DNA of 64,000 bases. It comes from Beaufortia kweichowensis. Lineage: Eukaryota; Chordata; Actinopteri; Cypriniformes; Gastromyzontidae. Every line of letters begins with the position of its first letter. The stretch's first letter is position 1. The notes beneath the pieces were generated by a model. The model saw nothing but the letters and a program-made list of their open reading frames with translations. It ran no database searches and was not told the origin of the DNA. Made by a program: the position numbers and the translations under genes. Of this stretch, positions 21,301 to 34,732 are shown piece after piece. Location: contig CM032816.1 of NCBI GenBank assembly GCA_019155185.1, positions 558,001-622,000 on the forward strand, in the 5' to 3' direction.

Positions 21301-24300
21301 GAGTAACTAGGTATGCACCAATGATTATGTTTTAAGCCATTAGTTAAATGAGCCCACAACAATGTCTCTACTATGTTTTTCTGCAGAAATATAGGTGTTT
21401 TAGATCTGTTGATAGGGAACAATGTTTGGTTGCTAGGGAGTAACTATGTATGCACCAATGATTATATTTCAAGCAATGAGTAAAATGAGTCCACATCAAT
21501 GTCTCTACTATGTTCTGCTGCAGAAATATAGGTTTTTTTAGATCGGTTGCTAGGGTACACTGTTTGGTTGCTATGGAGTAACTAGGTATGCACCAATGAT
21601 TATGTTTTAAGCCATTAGTTAAATGAGCCCACACCAATATTTCTACTATGTTCTGCTGCTGAAATATAGGTTTTTAGATCGGTTGCTAGGGTACACTGTT
21701 TGGTTGCTAGGGAGTAACTAGGCATACACCAATGATTAATATTTTAAAAAATGAGTTAAATGAGCCCACACCAATATTTCTACTATGTTCTGCTGCTGAA
21801 ATATAGGTTTTTTAGATCGGTTGCTAGGGAACACTGTTTGGTTGCTAGGGAGTAACTAGGCATGCACCAATGATTAAATTTCAAGCAATGAGTTAAATGA
21901 GCCCACACCAATATTTCTACAATGTTCTGCTGCAGAAATATAGAGTTTTTAGATCGGTTGCTAGGGAACACTGTTTGGTTGCTAGGGAGTAACTAGGCAT
22001 GCACCAATGATTATATTTCAAGCAATGAGTTAAATGAGCCCACACCAATATTTCTACAATGTTCTGCTGCTGAAATATAAGTTTTTTAGAACGGTTGCTA
22101 GGGTACACTGTTTGGTTGCTAGGGAGTAACTAGGCATGCACCAATGATTATATTTCAAGCAATGAGTTAAATGAGCCCACAACAATATCTCTACTATGTT
22201 CTGCTGCAGAAATATATAGGTTTTAGATCGGTTGCTAGGGTATGCTAGGGAGTAACTAGGCTGCAGATGATTATGGTTTTTAGATAGGGAGTTGGTACAC
22301 TGTTTGGTTGCTAGGAGTAACTAGGCATGCACCAATGATTATATTTCAAGCAATGAGTTAAATGAGCCCACACCAATATTTCTACAATGTTCTGCTGCTG
22401 AAATATAAGTTTTTTAGAACGGTTGCTAGGGTACAATGTTTGGTTGCTAGGGAGTAACTATGTATGCACCAATGATTATGTTTTAAGCCATTAGTTAAAT
22501 GAGCCCACACCAATATTTCTACTATGTTCTGCTGCTGAAATATAGGTTTTTTAGATCGGTTGCTAGGGAACACTGTTTGGTTGCTAGGGAGTAAATAGGC
22601 ATGCACCAATGATTATATTTCAAGCAATGAGTTAAATGAGCCCACAACAATGTCTCTACTATGTTTTTCTGCAGAAATCTAGGTGTTTTAGATCGGTTGC
22701 TAGGGTACACTGTTTGGTTGCTAGGGAGTAACTAGGCATGCACCAATTATTATATTTCAAGCAATGAGTTAAATGAGCACACAACAATGTCTCTACTATG
22801 TTTTTCTGCAGAAATATTGATGTTTTAGATCGGTTGATAGGGTACACTGTTTGGTTGCTAGGGAGTAACTAGGTATGCACCAATGATTATGTTTTAAGCC
22901 ATTAGTTAAATGAGCCCACACCAATATTTCTACTATGTTCTGCTGCTGAAATATAGGTTTTTAGATCGGTTGCTAGGGTACACTGTTTGGTTGCTAGGGA
23001 GTAACTAGGCATGCACCAATGATTATGTTTTAAGCCATTAGTTAAACGAGCCCACACCAATATTTCTACTATGTTCTGCTGCTGAAATATAGTTTTTTTT
23101 GATCGGTTGCTAGGGAACACTGTTTGGTTGCTAGGGAGTAAATAGGCATGCACCAATGATTATATTTCAAGCAATGAGTTAAATGAGCCCACACCAATAT
23201 TTCTACTATGTTCTGCTGCTGAAATATAGGTTTTTTAGATCGGTTGCTAGGGAACACTGTTTGGTTGCTAGGGAGTAAATAGGCATGCACCAATGATTAT
23301 ATTTCAAGCAATGAGTTAAATGAGCCCACAACAATGTCTCTACTATGTTTTTCTGCAGAAATATAGGTGTTTTAGATCGGTTGATAGGGTACACTGTTTG
23401 GTTGCTAGGGAGTAACTAGGCATGCACCAATGATTATATTTCAAGCAATGAGTTAAATGAGCCCACACCAATATTTCTACTATGTTCTGCTGCTGAAATA
23501 TAAGTTTTTTAGAACGGTTGCTAGGGTACACTGTTTGGTTGCTAGGGAGTAACTAGGCATGCACCAATGATTATATTTCAAGCAATGAGTAAAATGAGCC
23601 CAAACAATGTCTCTACGATGTTCTGCTGCAGAAATATAGGTGTTTTAGATCGGTTGCTAGGGAACACTGTTTGGTTGCTAGGGAGTAACTAGGCATGCAC
23701 CAATGATTATATTTCAAGCAATGAGTAAAATGAGCCCACATCACATGTCTCTAATATGTTCTACTGCAGAAATATAGGTTTTTTAGATCGGTTGCTAGGG
23801 TACACTGTTTGGTTGCTATGGAGTAACTAGGCATGCACCAATGATTATGTTTTAAGCCATTAGTTAAATGAGCCCACACCAATATTTCTACTATGTTCTG
23901 CTGCAGAAATATAGGTTTTTAGATCGGTTGCTAGGGAACACTGTTTGGTTGCTAGGGAGTAACTAGGCATGCACCAATGATTATATTTCAAGCAATGAGT
24001 AAAATGAGCCCACACCAATGTCTCTACGATGTTCTGCTGCTGAAATATAGGTTTTTAGATCGGTTGCTAGGGTACACTGTTTGGTTGCTATGGAGTAACT
24101 AGGCATGCAAAATGATTATGTTTTAAGCCATTAGTTAAATGAGCCCACACCAATATTTCTACTATGTTTCTACTATGCTGCTGAAATATAGGTTTTTAGA
24201 TCGGTTGCTAGGGAACACTGTTTGGTTGCTAGGGAGTAAATAGGCATGCACCAATGATTATATTTCAAGCAATGAGTTAAATGAGCCCACAACAATGTCT

Positions 24301-27300
24301 CTACTATGTTTTTCTGCAGAAATATAGGTGTTTTAGATCGGTTGATAGTGTACACTGTTTGGTTGCTAGGGAGTAACTATGTATGCACCAATGATTATGT
24401 TTTAAGCCATTAGTTAAATGAGCCCACAACAATGTCTCTACTATGTTTTTCTGCAGAAATATAGGTGTTTTAGATCTGTTGATAGGGAACAATGTTTGGT
24501 TGCTAGGGAGTAACTATGTATGCACCAATGATTATATTTCAAGCAATGAGTTAAATGAGCCCACACCAATATTTCTACTATGTTCTGCTGCTGAAATATA
24601 GGTTTTTTAGATCGGTTGCTAGGGTACACTGTTTGGTTGCTAGGGAGTAACTAGGCATACACCAATGATTATATTTTAAAAAATGAGTTAAATGAGCCCA
24701 CACCAATATTTCTACTATGTTCTGCTGCTGAAATATAGGTTTTTTAGATCGGTTGCTAGGGAACACTGTTTGGTTGCTAGGGAGTAACTAGGCATGCACC
24801 AATGATTATATTTCAAGCAATGAGTTAAATGAGCCCACACCAATATTTCTACAATGTTCTGCTGCAGAAATATAGAGTTTTTAGATCGGTTGCTAGGGGA
24901 ACACTGTTTGGTTGCTAGGGAGTAACTAGGCATGCACCAATGATTATATTTCAAGCAATGAGTTAAATGAGCCCACACCAATATTTCTACTATGTTCTGC
25001 TGCTGAAATATAGGTTTTTAGATCGGTTGCTAGGGTACACTGTTTGGTTGCTATGGAGTAACTAGGTATGCACCAATGATTATGTTTTAAGCCATTAGTT
25101 AAATGAGCCCACACCAATATTTCTACTATGTTCTGCTGCTGAAATATAGGTTTTTTAGATCGGTTGCTAGGGTACACTGTTTGGTTGCTAGGGAGTAACT
25201 AGGCATGCACCAATGATTATATTTCAAGCAATGAGTTAAATGAGCCCACACAATGTCTCTACTATGTTCTCTCTATATGTTTTGCTGCAGAAATATAGGT
25301 GTTTTAGATCTGTTGATAGGGAACAATGTTTGGTTGCTAGGGAGTAACTAGGCATGCACCAATGATTATGTTTTAAGCCATTAGTTAAATGAGCCCACAC
25401 CAATATTTCTACTATGTTCTGCTGCTGTTTGGTTGCTAGGGAGTAACTAGGCATGAAATATAGAAATATAGGTTTTTAGATCGGTTGCTAGGGTACACTG
25501 TTTGGTTGCTAGGGAGTAACTAGGCATGCACCAATGATTATATTTTAAGCCATGAGTTAAATGAGCCCACACCAATATTTCTACTATGTTCTGCTGCTGA
25601 AATATAGGTTTTTAGATCGGTTGCTAGGGTACACTGTTTGGTTGCTAGGGAGTAAATAGGCATGCACCAATGATTATATTTCAAGCAATGAGTTAAATGA
25701 GCCCACACCAATATTTCTACTATGTTCTGCTGCTGAAATATAGGTTTTTAGATCGGTTGCTAGGGTACACTGTTTGGTTGCTAGGGAGTAACTAGGCATG
25801 CACCAATGATTATATTTCAAGCAATGAGTTAAATGAGCCCACAACAATGTCTCTACTATGTTTTTCTGCAGAAATATAGGTGTTTTAGATCGGTTGATAG
25901 GGAACAATGTTTGGTTGCTAGGGAGTAACTATGTATGCACCAATGATTATGTTTTAAGCCAATTAGTTAAATGAGCCCACACCAATGTCTCTACTATGTT
26001 CTGCTGCAGAAATATAGGTTTTTAGATCGGTTGCTAGGGTACACTGTTTGGTTGCTAGGGAGTAACTAGGCATGCACCAATGATTATGTTTTAAGCCATT
26101 AGTTAAATGAGCCCACACCAATATTTCTACTATGTTCTGCTGCTGAAATATAGGTTTTTAGATCGGTTGCTAGGGTACACTGTTTGGTTGCTATATTTCA
26201 AGGAGTAACTAGGCATGCACCAATGATTATATTTTAAGCCATGAGTTAAATGAGCCCACACCAATATTTCTACTATGTTCTGCTGCTGAAATATAGGTTT
26301 TTAGATCGGTTGCTAGGGTACACTGTTTGGTTGCTAGGGAGTAACTAGGCATGCACCAATGATTATATTTAAGCCATTAGTTAAATGAGCCCACACCAAT
26401 ATTTCTACTATGTTCTGCTGCTGAAATATAGGTTTTTAGATCGGTTGCTAGGACACTGTTTGGTTGCTAGGAGTAACTAGGCATGCACCAATGATTATAT
26501 TTTTAAGCCATTAGTTAAATGAGCCCACACCAATATTTCTACTATGTTCTGCTGCTGAAATATAGGTTTTTAGATCGGTTGCTAGGGAACACTGTTTGGT
26601 TGCTAGGGAGTAAACTAGGCATGCACCAATGATTATATTTCAAGCAATGAGTTAAATGAGCCCACACCAATATTTCTACTATGTTCTGCTGCTGAAATAT
26701 AGGTTTTTTAGATCGGTTGCTAGGGTACACTGTTTGGTTGCTAGGGAGTAACTAGGCATGCACCAATGATTATATTTTAAGCCATTAGTTAAATGAGCCC
26801 ACACCAATGTCTCTACTATGTTCTGCTGCAGAAATATAGGTTTTTAGATCGGTTGCTAGGGTACACTGTTTGGTTGCTAGGGAGTAACTAGGCATGCACC
26901 AATGATTATATTTTAAGCCATTAGTTAAATGAGCCCACACCAATATTTCTACTATGTTCTGCTGCTGAAATATAGGTTTTTTAGATCGGTTGCTAGGGTA
27001 CACTGTTTGGTTGCTAGGGAGTAACTAGGCATGCACCAATGATTATGTTTTAAGCCATTAGTTAAACGAGCCCACACCAATATTTCTACTATGTTCTGCT
27101 GCTGAAATATAGGTTTTTTAGATCGGTTGCTAGGGTACACTGTTTGGTTGCTAGGGAGTAACTAGGCATACACCAATGATTATATTTTAAGCCATGAGTT
27201 AAACGAGCCCACACCAATATTTCTACTATGTTCTGCTGCTGAAATATAGGTTTTTTAGATCGGTTGCTAGGGTACACTGTTTGGTTGCTAGGGAGTAAAT

Positions 27301-29184
27301 AGGCATGCACCAATGATTATATTTCAAGCAATGAGTTAAATGAGCCCACAACAATGTCTCTACTATGTTTTTCTGCAGAAATATAGGTGTTTTAGATCTG
27401 TTGATAGGGAACAATGTTTGGTTGCTAGGGAGTAACTATGTATGCACCAATGATTATATTTCAAGCAATGAGTTAAATGAGCCCACACCAATGTCTCTAC
27501 TATGTTCTGCTGCAGAAATATAGGTTTTTAGATCGGTTGCTAGGGTACACTGTTTGGTTGCTATGGAGTAACTAGGCATGCACCAATGATTATATTTCAA
27601 GCAATGAGTTAAATGAGCCCACACAACAATGTCTCTAATATGTTTTGCTGCAGAAATATAGGTGTTTATGAGATCAATGGTTGCTAGATCGGTTGTACAC
27701 TGTTTGGTTGCTAGGGAGTAACTAGGCATGCACCAATGATATATGTTTTAAGCCAATGAGTTAAATGAGCCCACACCAATATTTCTACTATGTTCTGCTG
27801 CTGAAATATAGGTTTTTAGATCGGTTGCTAGGGAACACTGTTTGGTTGCTAGGGAGTAACTAGGCATGCACCAATGATTATATTTCAAGCAATGAGTTAA
27901 ATGAGCCCACAACAATGTCTCTACTATGTTTTTCTGCAGAAATATAGGTGTTTTAGATCGGTTGATAGGGGAACCTGTTTGGTTGCTAGGGAGTAACTAG
28001 GCATGCACCAATGATTATATTTTAAGCCATGAGTTAAATGAGCCCACACCAATATTTCTACTATGTTCTGCTGCTGAAATATAGGTTTTTAGATCGGTTG
28101 CTAGGGAACACTGTTTGGTTGCTAGGGAGTAACTAGGCATGCACCAATGATTATATTTCAAGCAATGAGTTAAATGAGCCCACACCAATATTCTCTACTA
28201 TGTTCTGCTGCAGAAATATAGGTGTTTTAGATCGGTTGCTAGGGTACACTGTTTGGTTGCTAATGGCCCACACCAAGTAACTATGCATGCACCAATGATT
28301 ATGTTTTTTAAGCCATTAGTTAAATGAGCCCACACCAATATTTCTACTATGTTCTGCTGCTGAAATATAGGTTTTTTAGATCGGTTGCTAGGGAACACTG
28401 TTTGGTTGCTAGGGAGTAAATAGGCATGCACCAATGATTATATTTCAAGCAATGAGTTAAATGAGCCCACAACAATGTCTCTACTATGTTTTTCTGCAGA
28501 AATATAGGTGTTTTAGATCGGTTGCTAGGGTACACTGTTTGGTTGCTAGGGAGTAACTAGGCATGCACCAATGATTATGTTTTAAGCCATTAGTTAAATG
28601 AGCCCACACCAATATTTCTACTATGTTCTGCTGCTGAAATATAGGTTTTTTAGATCGGTTGCTAGGGTACACTGTTTGGTTGCTAGGGAGTAACTAGGCA
28701 TGCACCAATGATTATATATTTTAAGCCATGAGTTAAACGAGCCCACACCAATATTTCTACTATGTTCTGCTGCTGAAATATAGGTTTTTAGATCGGTTGC
28801 TAGGGTACACTGTTTGGTTGCTAGGGAGTAACTAGGCATGCACCAATGATTATGTTTTAAGCCATTAGTTAAACGAGCCCACACCAATATTTCTACTATG
28901 TTCTGCTGCTGAAATATAGTTTTTTTTGATCGGTTGCTAGGGAACACTGTTTGGTTGCTAGGGAGTAAATAGGCATGCACCATTCAAGCAATGAGTTAAA
29001 TGAGCCCACACCAATATTTCTACTATGTTCTGCTGATGAAATATAGGTTTTTAGATCGGTTGCTAGGGTACACTGTTTGGTTGCTAGGGAGTAACTAGGC
29101 ATGCACCAATGATTATATTTCAAGCAATGAGTTAAATGAGCCCAGACCAATATTTCTACTATGTTCTGCTGCTGAAATATAAGT
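18349..29184 (+). repeat. Satellite array 2 (about 137-bp monomer, about 79 copies)
   Basis: This is the longest array, in the same orientation and register as array 1. Two monomer variants recur. Type A reads CACACCAATATTTCTACTAT then GTTCTGCTGCTGAAATATAG. Type B reads CACAACAATGTCTCTACTAT then GTTTTTCTGCAGAAATATAG and GATCGGTTGATAGGG. They are interspersed without a simple alternation I can prove. Locally scrambled monomers lie at about 19385-19500, 20620-20760, 22200-22320, 25235-25460 and 27660-27690. No CENP-B box-like motif (TTCG....A..CGGG) was seen. Confidence 0.97.
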
Positions 29185-29300
29185 CAAACCGTGTGTTCCC
29201 CCCATGTGCTCGCTTCATTACGCAGTGGGGATACTCACGAAGTTTTGTGTTGTCTGTTTGGGGTGGATCATGCCGGTCGGCGCTTTGAGGCGCCGACTGT

Positions 29301-30617
29301 GTGCATTGTGAAGCTCTCCCTCTCCGCACTCTTCGCTCTCGGCTGGCATGTGCAAATAAACATGCCCAGCCTAGCGGTTCTCATGGCGGCGCCGGTTCTG
29401 CCGAGGCAGGGCGGCGGCTACCGTCATGGGGATCGCAGATGGACTTGGCTGATGTGATGGAGACGGGCCCGGCCCTTTCTCCTCCCCTCTCCGCCTCGTC
29501 CTCTCTCCACCGCGGTCAACAAGCCCGTGTTGCGGTTCCTGTTGCCAGTGGGGGGAGTCCGCATTTTCTGCTGTCTTCCTCTGAGGAGGGAGATTTGCAG
29601 AGTGTGGACACGGGGGAAACTGAGCGTCCCCCTATGTATGAAGAGCTGGTTGAGGTGGTGACGCGGGCAGTCGCCCAGCTAAAAATCGACTGGCCCGCTG
29701 AAGCCGAAAGCGCTTGCCAGCCTAGCAAGCTGGATGAGCGCTTTCTTAAACCGAAAACGCCACCTCACCGCCGGGGCTTACCTTTCTTTCCCGACTTGCA
29801 TAACGAGTTATCAGGATCGTGGAATAAACCATATTCGGCCCGTGTTCACAGTCCCCGTACCTCTGTATACTCTAACATTGCGGGGCTTGAGCACGGTATG
29901 ACACGATGCCAGCGGTGGAGCAGACGCTATGGCTATCTGTCCCCCGTGCGGCATCGCCGCCAAAGCCCGGTTCTCCCATCAAAGCCGTGCAGGACCACCT
30001 CGGCTTTGGTGGGGAAAGCTTATTCCGCAGCAGGTCAGGCTGGGGCATGCCTACACACTATATCCATGCTCCAGGCCTATCAGGCTGACCTGTTGCGGGA
30101 ATTGGATGAAGGCGAGGGTGTGGACCAGGACGCAGTTCATGAGCTGCGCCGGGCCACTGATGTGTCTCTCCGGGCCATCCGGGAAACAGCCAAGGCTGTG
30201 GGCAGATCTATGTCTGCCCTGGTGGCTACGGAGAGGCATTTATGGTTGAACCTCTCTGGCATCAAAGCAGCCGACAAGACCCTGCTGCTTGATGCCCCGC
30301 TGTCCCCCGGGGGCCTGTTCGGCGATGCGGTAAACTCCGTCGTCGACAGGTTCCGGGAAGCAAAGAGCCAGGCCGCGGCCTTCTCTCAGTTTATCCCTCG
30401 CCGTCATCGGGGTGCTGAGGCTGCTGGGCGGGAGCAGCCCCAGCCCTCCACCTCTGCTTACCGAGGTAGGCAGAAGGAGAGTGTTTCCTCCCGAGCCCCA
30501 CCACAGCGTCAGTGGGGCTCGGGGAGGCACTCTAGGCCCCGCCCTTCCCAGTCAAAAACGGACCTGAGGGCCGTTATTCAGGCTAAGGCGGCGGGGACTA
30601 AGAGGCGGGGCACCTGA
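29301..30617 (+). pseudogene. gag: DIRS Gag-like protein
   Basis: A 438-codon frame with a proline/serine-rich N-terminus and an acidic segment (SSSEEGDLQS). A central helical region (about residues 250-345, with SMLQAYQADLLRELDEGEG and TDVSLRAIRETAKAVGRSMS) is followed by a basic, arginine-rich C-terminal tail (about residues 365-438) suited to nucleic-acid binding. Around residues 195-240 the frame appears shifted: a neighbouring frame (29906-30088) reads more sensibly there, so two compensating indels are likely. No zinc knuckle. Identity rests on position before a DIRS RT and on the recurring helical motifs of teleost DIRS Gag. Confidence 0.7.
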
Positions 30618-30756
30618 CTGCCGCGGCGTCAGCCTGTCCCCGCAGAGCCCCCTGGGAGCAGACCGGTTAACGCCTCAGCATACGGCGCCCGGTCCTGTCC
30701 CGTACCCTCCTCTAGATGCTCAGCGTTGTTCCCGCGCCCTGCTTCGGGACGCACTG

Positions 30757-32500
30757 GTGTCAGGGTACCATACGAGGCGCGTAGCGCCCCTTCTCAAGTG
30801 TACCCCAGCAAATTTAGCTCTGGGTACCGATCTAATACAAGACTTAAAACCAGATGCCAGCCCCAAGGGGCTCGCTCCTTCAGCGATTCACCTGGCAGCG
30901 TACAAGCTTCTGCCAAACGCAGAAAACCTTCAACTTCACACCAGTCCCGAGGGGCTGGTTCCCACAATGGCTCACTTGGCGGCGTGCCATCCTCCGCCAG
31001 CCACTCGAAACGTACGACCAGACACCAGCCCCGAGGGGCTGGTTCCTCTTGTGCACTACCTGGCAGCGTGGAAACTTCTGCCAAACATTTCAAGTTGGGT
31101 TCTACGCATAGTAGAATTCGGATATACGATTCAGTTCGGGCGCAGCCCGCCCGGATTCCAAGGGGTGGTGCCCACCACGGTGGGCCCCCACCAAGCTCTG
31201 GTCATGGAACACGAAGTACAGACTCTCCTGGCAAAGGGGGCCATAGAAGTAGTTCCCCTCCAGAGAGAGAGAAGCGGGCTTCTACAGCCGCTACTTCATA
31301 GTTCCCAAAAGGATGGAGGCTTGCGTGCCTATTATAGATCTGTGCACCCTGAATCTTTCAGTAAAGAAGCTGAAGTTCAAGATGCTTACACTCAGACAGA
31401 TTGTGTCTCAAATCCGTTCTATGGACTGGTTTGTCACAATAGATATGAAAGACGATACTTCCATGTCTCCATCCTGCGAAGCACAGGAAGTTCCTGAGGT
31501 TCGCTTTGGGGCGAAGGCACCAGTATCGGGTTCTCCCTTCGGTCTAGCCCTGTCACCTCGCACCTTCACCAAATGTAGATGCTGCCCTGTCGCCGTTAAA
31601 CTACGGGGCATTCGAATATTGAACTACATAGACGATTGGCTTATTCTGGCAGAGTCAGAAGTTTTAGCGGTCCAACATCGAGATGTTGTTCTCGCCACAT
31701 GAAGGAGTTGGGGTTGCGGCTGAACGCCAAGAAGAGTTCACTTTCTCCAGTTCAGAGAATAACTTTCCTAGGCGTAGAATGGGACTCGAGGGTCATGTCT
31801 GCCGCCTTTACCATGTGCGCATTCAAACCATTCAGGCAGCCGTCAAAGGGCTCAAATTGCATCAACGAGTCACAGTCCTGCACTGGCAGCACATACTCGG
31901 TCTCATGGCAGCGGCAGCCAGCGTCATACCTCTGGGCCTGCTACACATGAGACCTCTCCAATGGTGGCTCAAATCCAAAGGGTTTTCCCCGAGGGGGAAC
32001 CCTTCCCGCATCATTCAGGTCACCCACAGGTGTCTGAGGGTACTAGCGATGTGGGGCAAACCTGGGTTTCTCTCCCAGGGCCCGACATTGGGGTCAATAT
32101 GTCGTCCGCGTAACGTTTATGACAGATGCATCCCTGTCAGGCTGGGGCTGTAATGGAAGACCGCTGCTCCAGAGGTCTATGGAGGGGCCGCCAGCTCGAG
32201 TGGCACATAAATTGCCTAGAGTTGCTGGCGGTTTGGCTTGCTTTGAGGCAGTTCCTTCCTCACCTCAGCAACAGACACGTGTTGGTCCTGACGGACAACA
32301 CGTCAGCGGTTGCGTACATCAACCATCAGGGTGGTCTGCGGTCGCGCCCTCTTTACAAATTGGCACACCAGATCCTGTGTGGTCCCAAGCGAAGCTGCTC
32401 TCACTCAGAGCAGCGTACATCCCGGACGGTTGAATGTGGGAGCCGGACGCCCTGTCGAGGCAGGGCCGAGGCCAGGGAATGGAGACTTCACCCGAGGTGG
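30757..32500 (+). pseudogene. DIRS reverse transcriptase / RNase H, frame-broken
   Basis: The N-terminal part has three 84-bp tandem repeats (SPEGLVP units). RT begins near 31120 (GYTIQFG, LLAKGAIEVVP), continues with LNLSVKKLKFKMLTLRQIVS, FGLALSPRTFTKC and the active site NYIDDWLIL (about 31620-31646), then a thumb-like LGLRLNAKKSSLSP. RNase H follows: MTDASLSGWG near 32119, NCLELLAVWLAL near 32210, LTDNTSAVAYINHQGG near 32290 and WEPDALSRQ near 32437. These motifs sit in at least four segments of different frame, so several indels have accumulated. Function in life: copying element RNA into DNA. Confidence 0.88.
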
Positions 32501-32919
32501 TGAATTTGATCTGGGATACCTTTCTCCCAGCACAAGTGGACCTGTTTGCGTCTCAGGAGACGCACGACTGTCCTTTATGGTTCTCCCTAGTTCCTCCAGC
32601 CCCTCTGGGGCTGGATGCTCTCGTACATCCGTGGCCGAGGCTACGCTTGTACGCTTTTCCCCCGATCGCTCTGCTCCCGGGAGTCCTGGAACGGGTACGC
32701 CAGCACAGGATTCGCCTGTTATTGGTGGCACCCCGCTGGCCGGCCCGAGTGTGGTTCTCGGACCTGATAGCACTCCTCGACGGCACCCCGTTGAGGCTGC
32801 CGCTCAGGAAAGACCTTCTGTCTCAGGAGCAAGGCACTGTTTTGCACCCTTGCCCAGAAATGTGGAAACTGTGGGTCTGGCCCCTGAGGGGGCCAGCTTC
32901 GTCGGCTCGGGTCTCTTGA
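32434..32919 (+). pseudogene. DIRS conserved region between RNase H and recombinase
   Basis: A 161-codon frame starts at the end of RNase H (WEPDALSRQ) and reads QVDLFASQETHDCPLWFSL, LRLYAFPPIALLPGVLERV, RLLLVAPRWPARVWFSDLI and EMWKLWVWPLRGP. I recall this block as constant in vertebrate DIRS polyproteins; its precise role is unknown to me. It joins the recombinase domain after a stop at 32919, reflecting another frame break. Confidence 0.7.
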
Positions 32920-32939
32920 CCGAGGTTGTAGAAACCATT

Positions 32940-33911
32940 TTGCAATCCAGGGCTCCCTCCACGAGGAAGCTGTAGCCTTGAAATGGGAAGTCTTCTCTTC
33001 CTGGTGTTCAGATCGACGCCAAGATCCAGTTAACTGCCCGATTAAGCGTGGTTCTGCAATTCTTGCAAGATCGTTTTCTTCAGGGCTTATGCCCTCTACG
33101 GTCAAGGTCTGGCGCGGCTGCCATATCTGCCTTTCATAGCCTTGTCCACGGCCAGTCTGTGGGTCGAGACCCGCTGGTTATACGGCTTCCTTCGTGGCAC
33201 TAGGAGGCTGAGGCCGGTGTTACGTGCCAGAGTTCCTACGTGGGATCTGGCGGTGGTACTTCAAGGGTTGTCGGTGGCGCCGTTCGAACCCATTGAGACC
33301 GTTTCGGTCAAATTTCTGACCCTCAAGACTGTGTTCTTGCTGGCAGTATCTTCCCCTGAAGAGAGTTGGTGATCTCCAAGCTCTCAGTCTCTCCTTCTTC
33401 TTGCCTGGCTTTTCCCCAGGCATGGTTAAGGCTTTTCTGTACCCTAGAGAGGGTTACGTACCGAAAGTACCCACCAATGTGCCGAGGCACATTACGTTGC
33501 AGGCCTTCTGTCCTCCTCCCTTTCAGGATTCGGACCAGGAGAAAGCTAATCTTTCGTGTCCAGTGCGAGCACTGGACGCCTACGTTCACAGAACCGCTCC
33601 CTTGAGAAAGTCTGAGCAGTTGTTTGTTTGCTTTGGTCCTCCCAGCACTGGAGTGCCGGCGACCAGACAATCTCTTAGCAGGTGGATAGTCGAAGCTATC
33701 TCACTGGCTTACGGAGCCTCTGGACAGCAGTCTCCACTGTCTGTCAAAGCTCACTCAACTAGGGGTATGGCGGCCTCTAAGGCCTTACGGTCTGGAGCTA
33801 CGCTCGAAGATGTATGTAACGCGGCCGGCTGGTCTCGCGCTCCGCGTTCAGTCGCGTTTTTATGACTTGGACCTGGCTTCCACGCCAGGTGCCCATGTTC
33901 TGCAGCCCTAA
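32940..33911 (+). pseudogene. DIRS tyrosine recombinase, frame-broken
   Basis: An N-terminal SAM-like DNA-binding part (about 32950-33200) is followed by the catalytic domain. The first catalytic arginine is probably in KRVGDLQAL near 33360. The HxxR box is in KAHSTRGMAASKAL (33747-33790). The nucleophilic tyrosine is in RFYDLDL (about 33856-33876), one frame away from the HxxR segment, and the natural end is the stop at 33909-33911. Breaks near 33000, 33360 and 33840 make this copy inactive. The enzyme would integrate a circular DNA intermediate without target duplication. Confidence 0.85.
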
Positions 33912-34457
33912 GGGGCTTGTTTCCTACGAATGACAGCCAGGAAATCTCGCTGTGTATTCTGTGTATTGACTTGCGGCAAGTGTGTCTTGTCTCTCGTCCA
34001 CTTTGGGGCCTGGCTCGAGGGCCAGGACCCTGTGCCAGGGGTTCCCATGCACCTCGGCCCTGAGGGGTCGACTTGTACTTGGACACCGGCCAGCTGAGTC
34101 TCGCCGTGTGTTTCCAGCTTTGCTGTTCTGGCTCGAGAGCCAGCTACCTGAACTTGGGTTTCTGCTCCTTTGCACTTTCCCCGGGGACCCGGTGGGGCCC
34201 TGGTGACTTCCATCGCAGTGGGTGAGCCCACTGTATTCCCTGTATGTTTTTGTATCAGGGCTGAGGTCCTGCATATCTGGCCCTTAGGGGCCTTCTCGGA
34301 GTAGTTGTAAACGGCCAGGAAATCTCGCCGTCTCACTCCCTTATGGCGTTCTGGCTTGCGAGCCAGGGTCTATGCTTAACCTGTCGAGGTAGTTCCTCTT
34401 GTTGTGCTCTACGGATTCACACTTCCAGGGACTTGCTCGTACGGCGACGTTGGGATT
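33912..34457 (+). other. DIRS 3' untranslated region with three related hairpins
   Basis: No gene. Three short palindromes share the core CTGGCT...AGCCAG: 34009-34026 (CCTGGCTCGAGGGCCAGG), 34128-34143 (CTGGCTCGAGAGCCAG) and 34351-34366 (CTGGCTTGCGAGCCAG). A separate motif, GCCAGGAAATCTCGC, occurs at about 33938 and 34313 with a relaxed copy near 34090. This suggests an old tandem duplication in the 3' part of the element. Confidence 0.7.
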
Positions 34458-34560
34458 GCGTTCCCATAGCGTCATTCGCTGACGCAGCGTTGAGTTCCCT
34501 TGAAGGCGGAACGCCTCAGGTTACGATAACCCTTGTTCCCTGAGAGGGAACGAGGCGCTC
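34458..34560 (+). repeat. DIRS internal complementary region
   Basis: Positions 34458-34490 are a direct copy of 34733-34765 (GCGTTCCCATAGCGTCATTC...). Positions 34512-34559 (CCTCAGGTTACG, ACCCTTGTTCCCTGAGAGGG) are the reverse complement of the right terminal repeat at 34761-34811. DIRS elements use such a region to template and close a circular intermediate. Confidence 0.8.
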
Positions 34561-34732
34561 GATCTTCCGCCATACTCCCTGCATGCCTGGGCGCAGCTTC
34601 GCACTTTACGCTGAATGTGTGCGTTCCACGCTCTTTTATAGCTTCCTGGTCCTGACGCCACCCGCCCGTGACGTTCTGTCCCGCCATTCGGCAATCTTGC
34701 ACACGCGATGCTTCAGACGCAGTCACGCAAAG

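Noticed and set aside
7266..29150. Many minus-strand ORFs of 60-160 codons with a recurrent peptide (NHWCMPSYSLATKQCTLATD) across the satellite
   Set aside because: They follow from a monomer without stops in some frames. The 137-bp period rotates the frame, and start and stop positions recur with the monomer. There is no sign of coding constraint.
18349..29184. Search for a CENP-B box in the satellite monomer
   Set aside because: No motif resembling TTCG....A..CGGG was seen in the consensus or in the variants I read.
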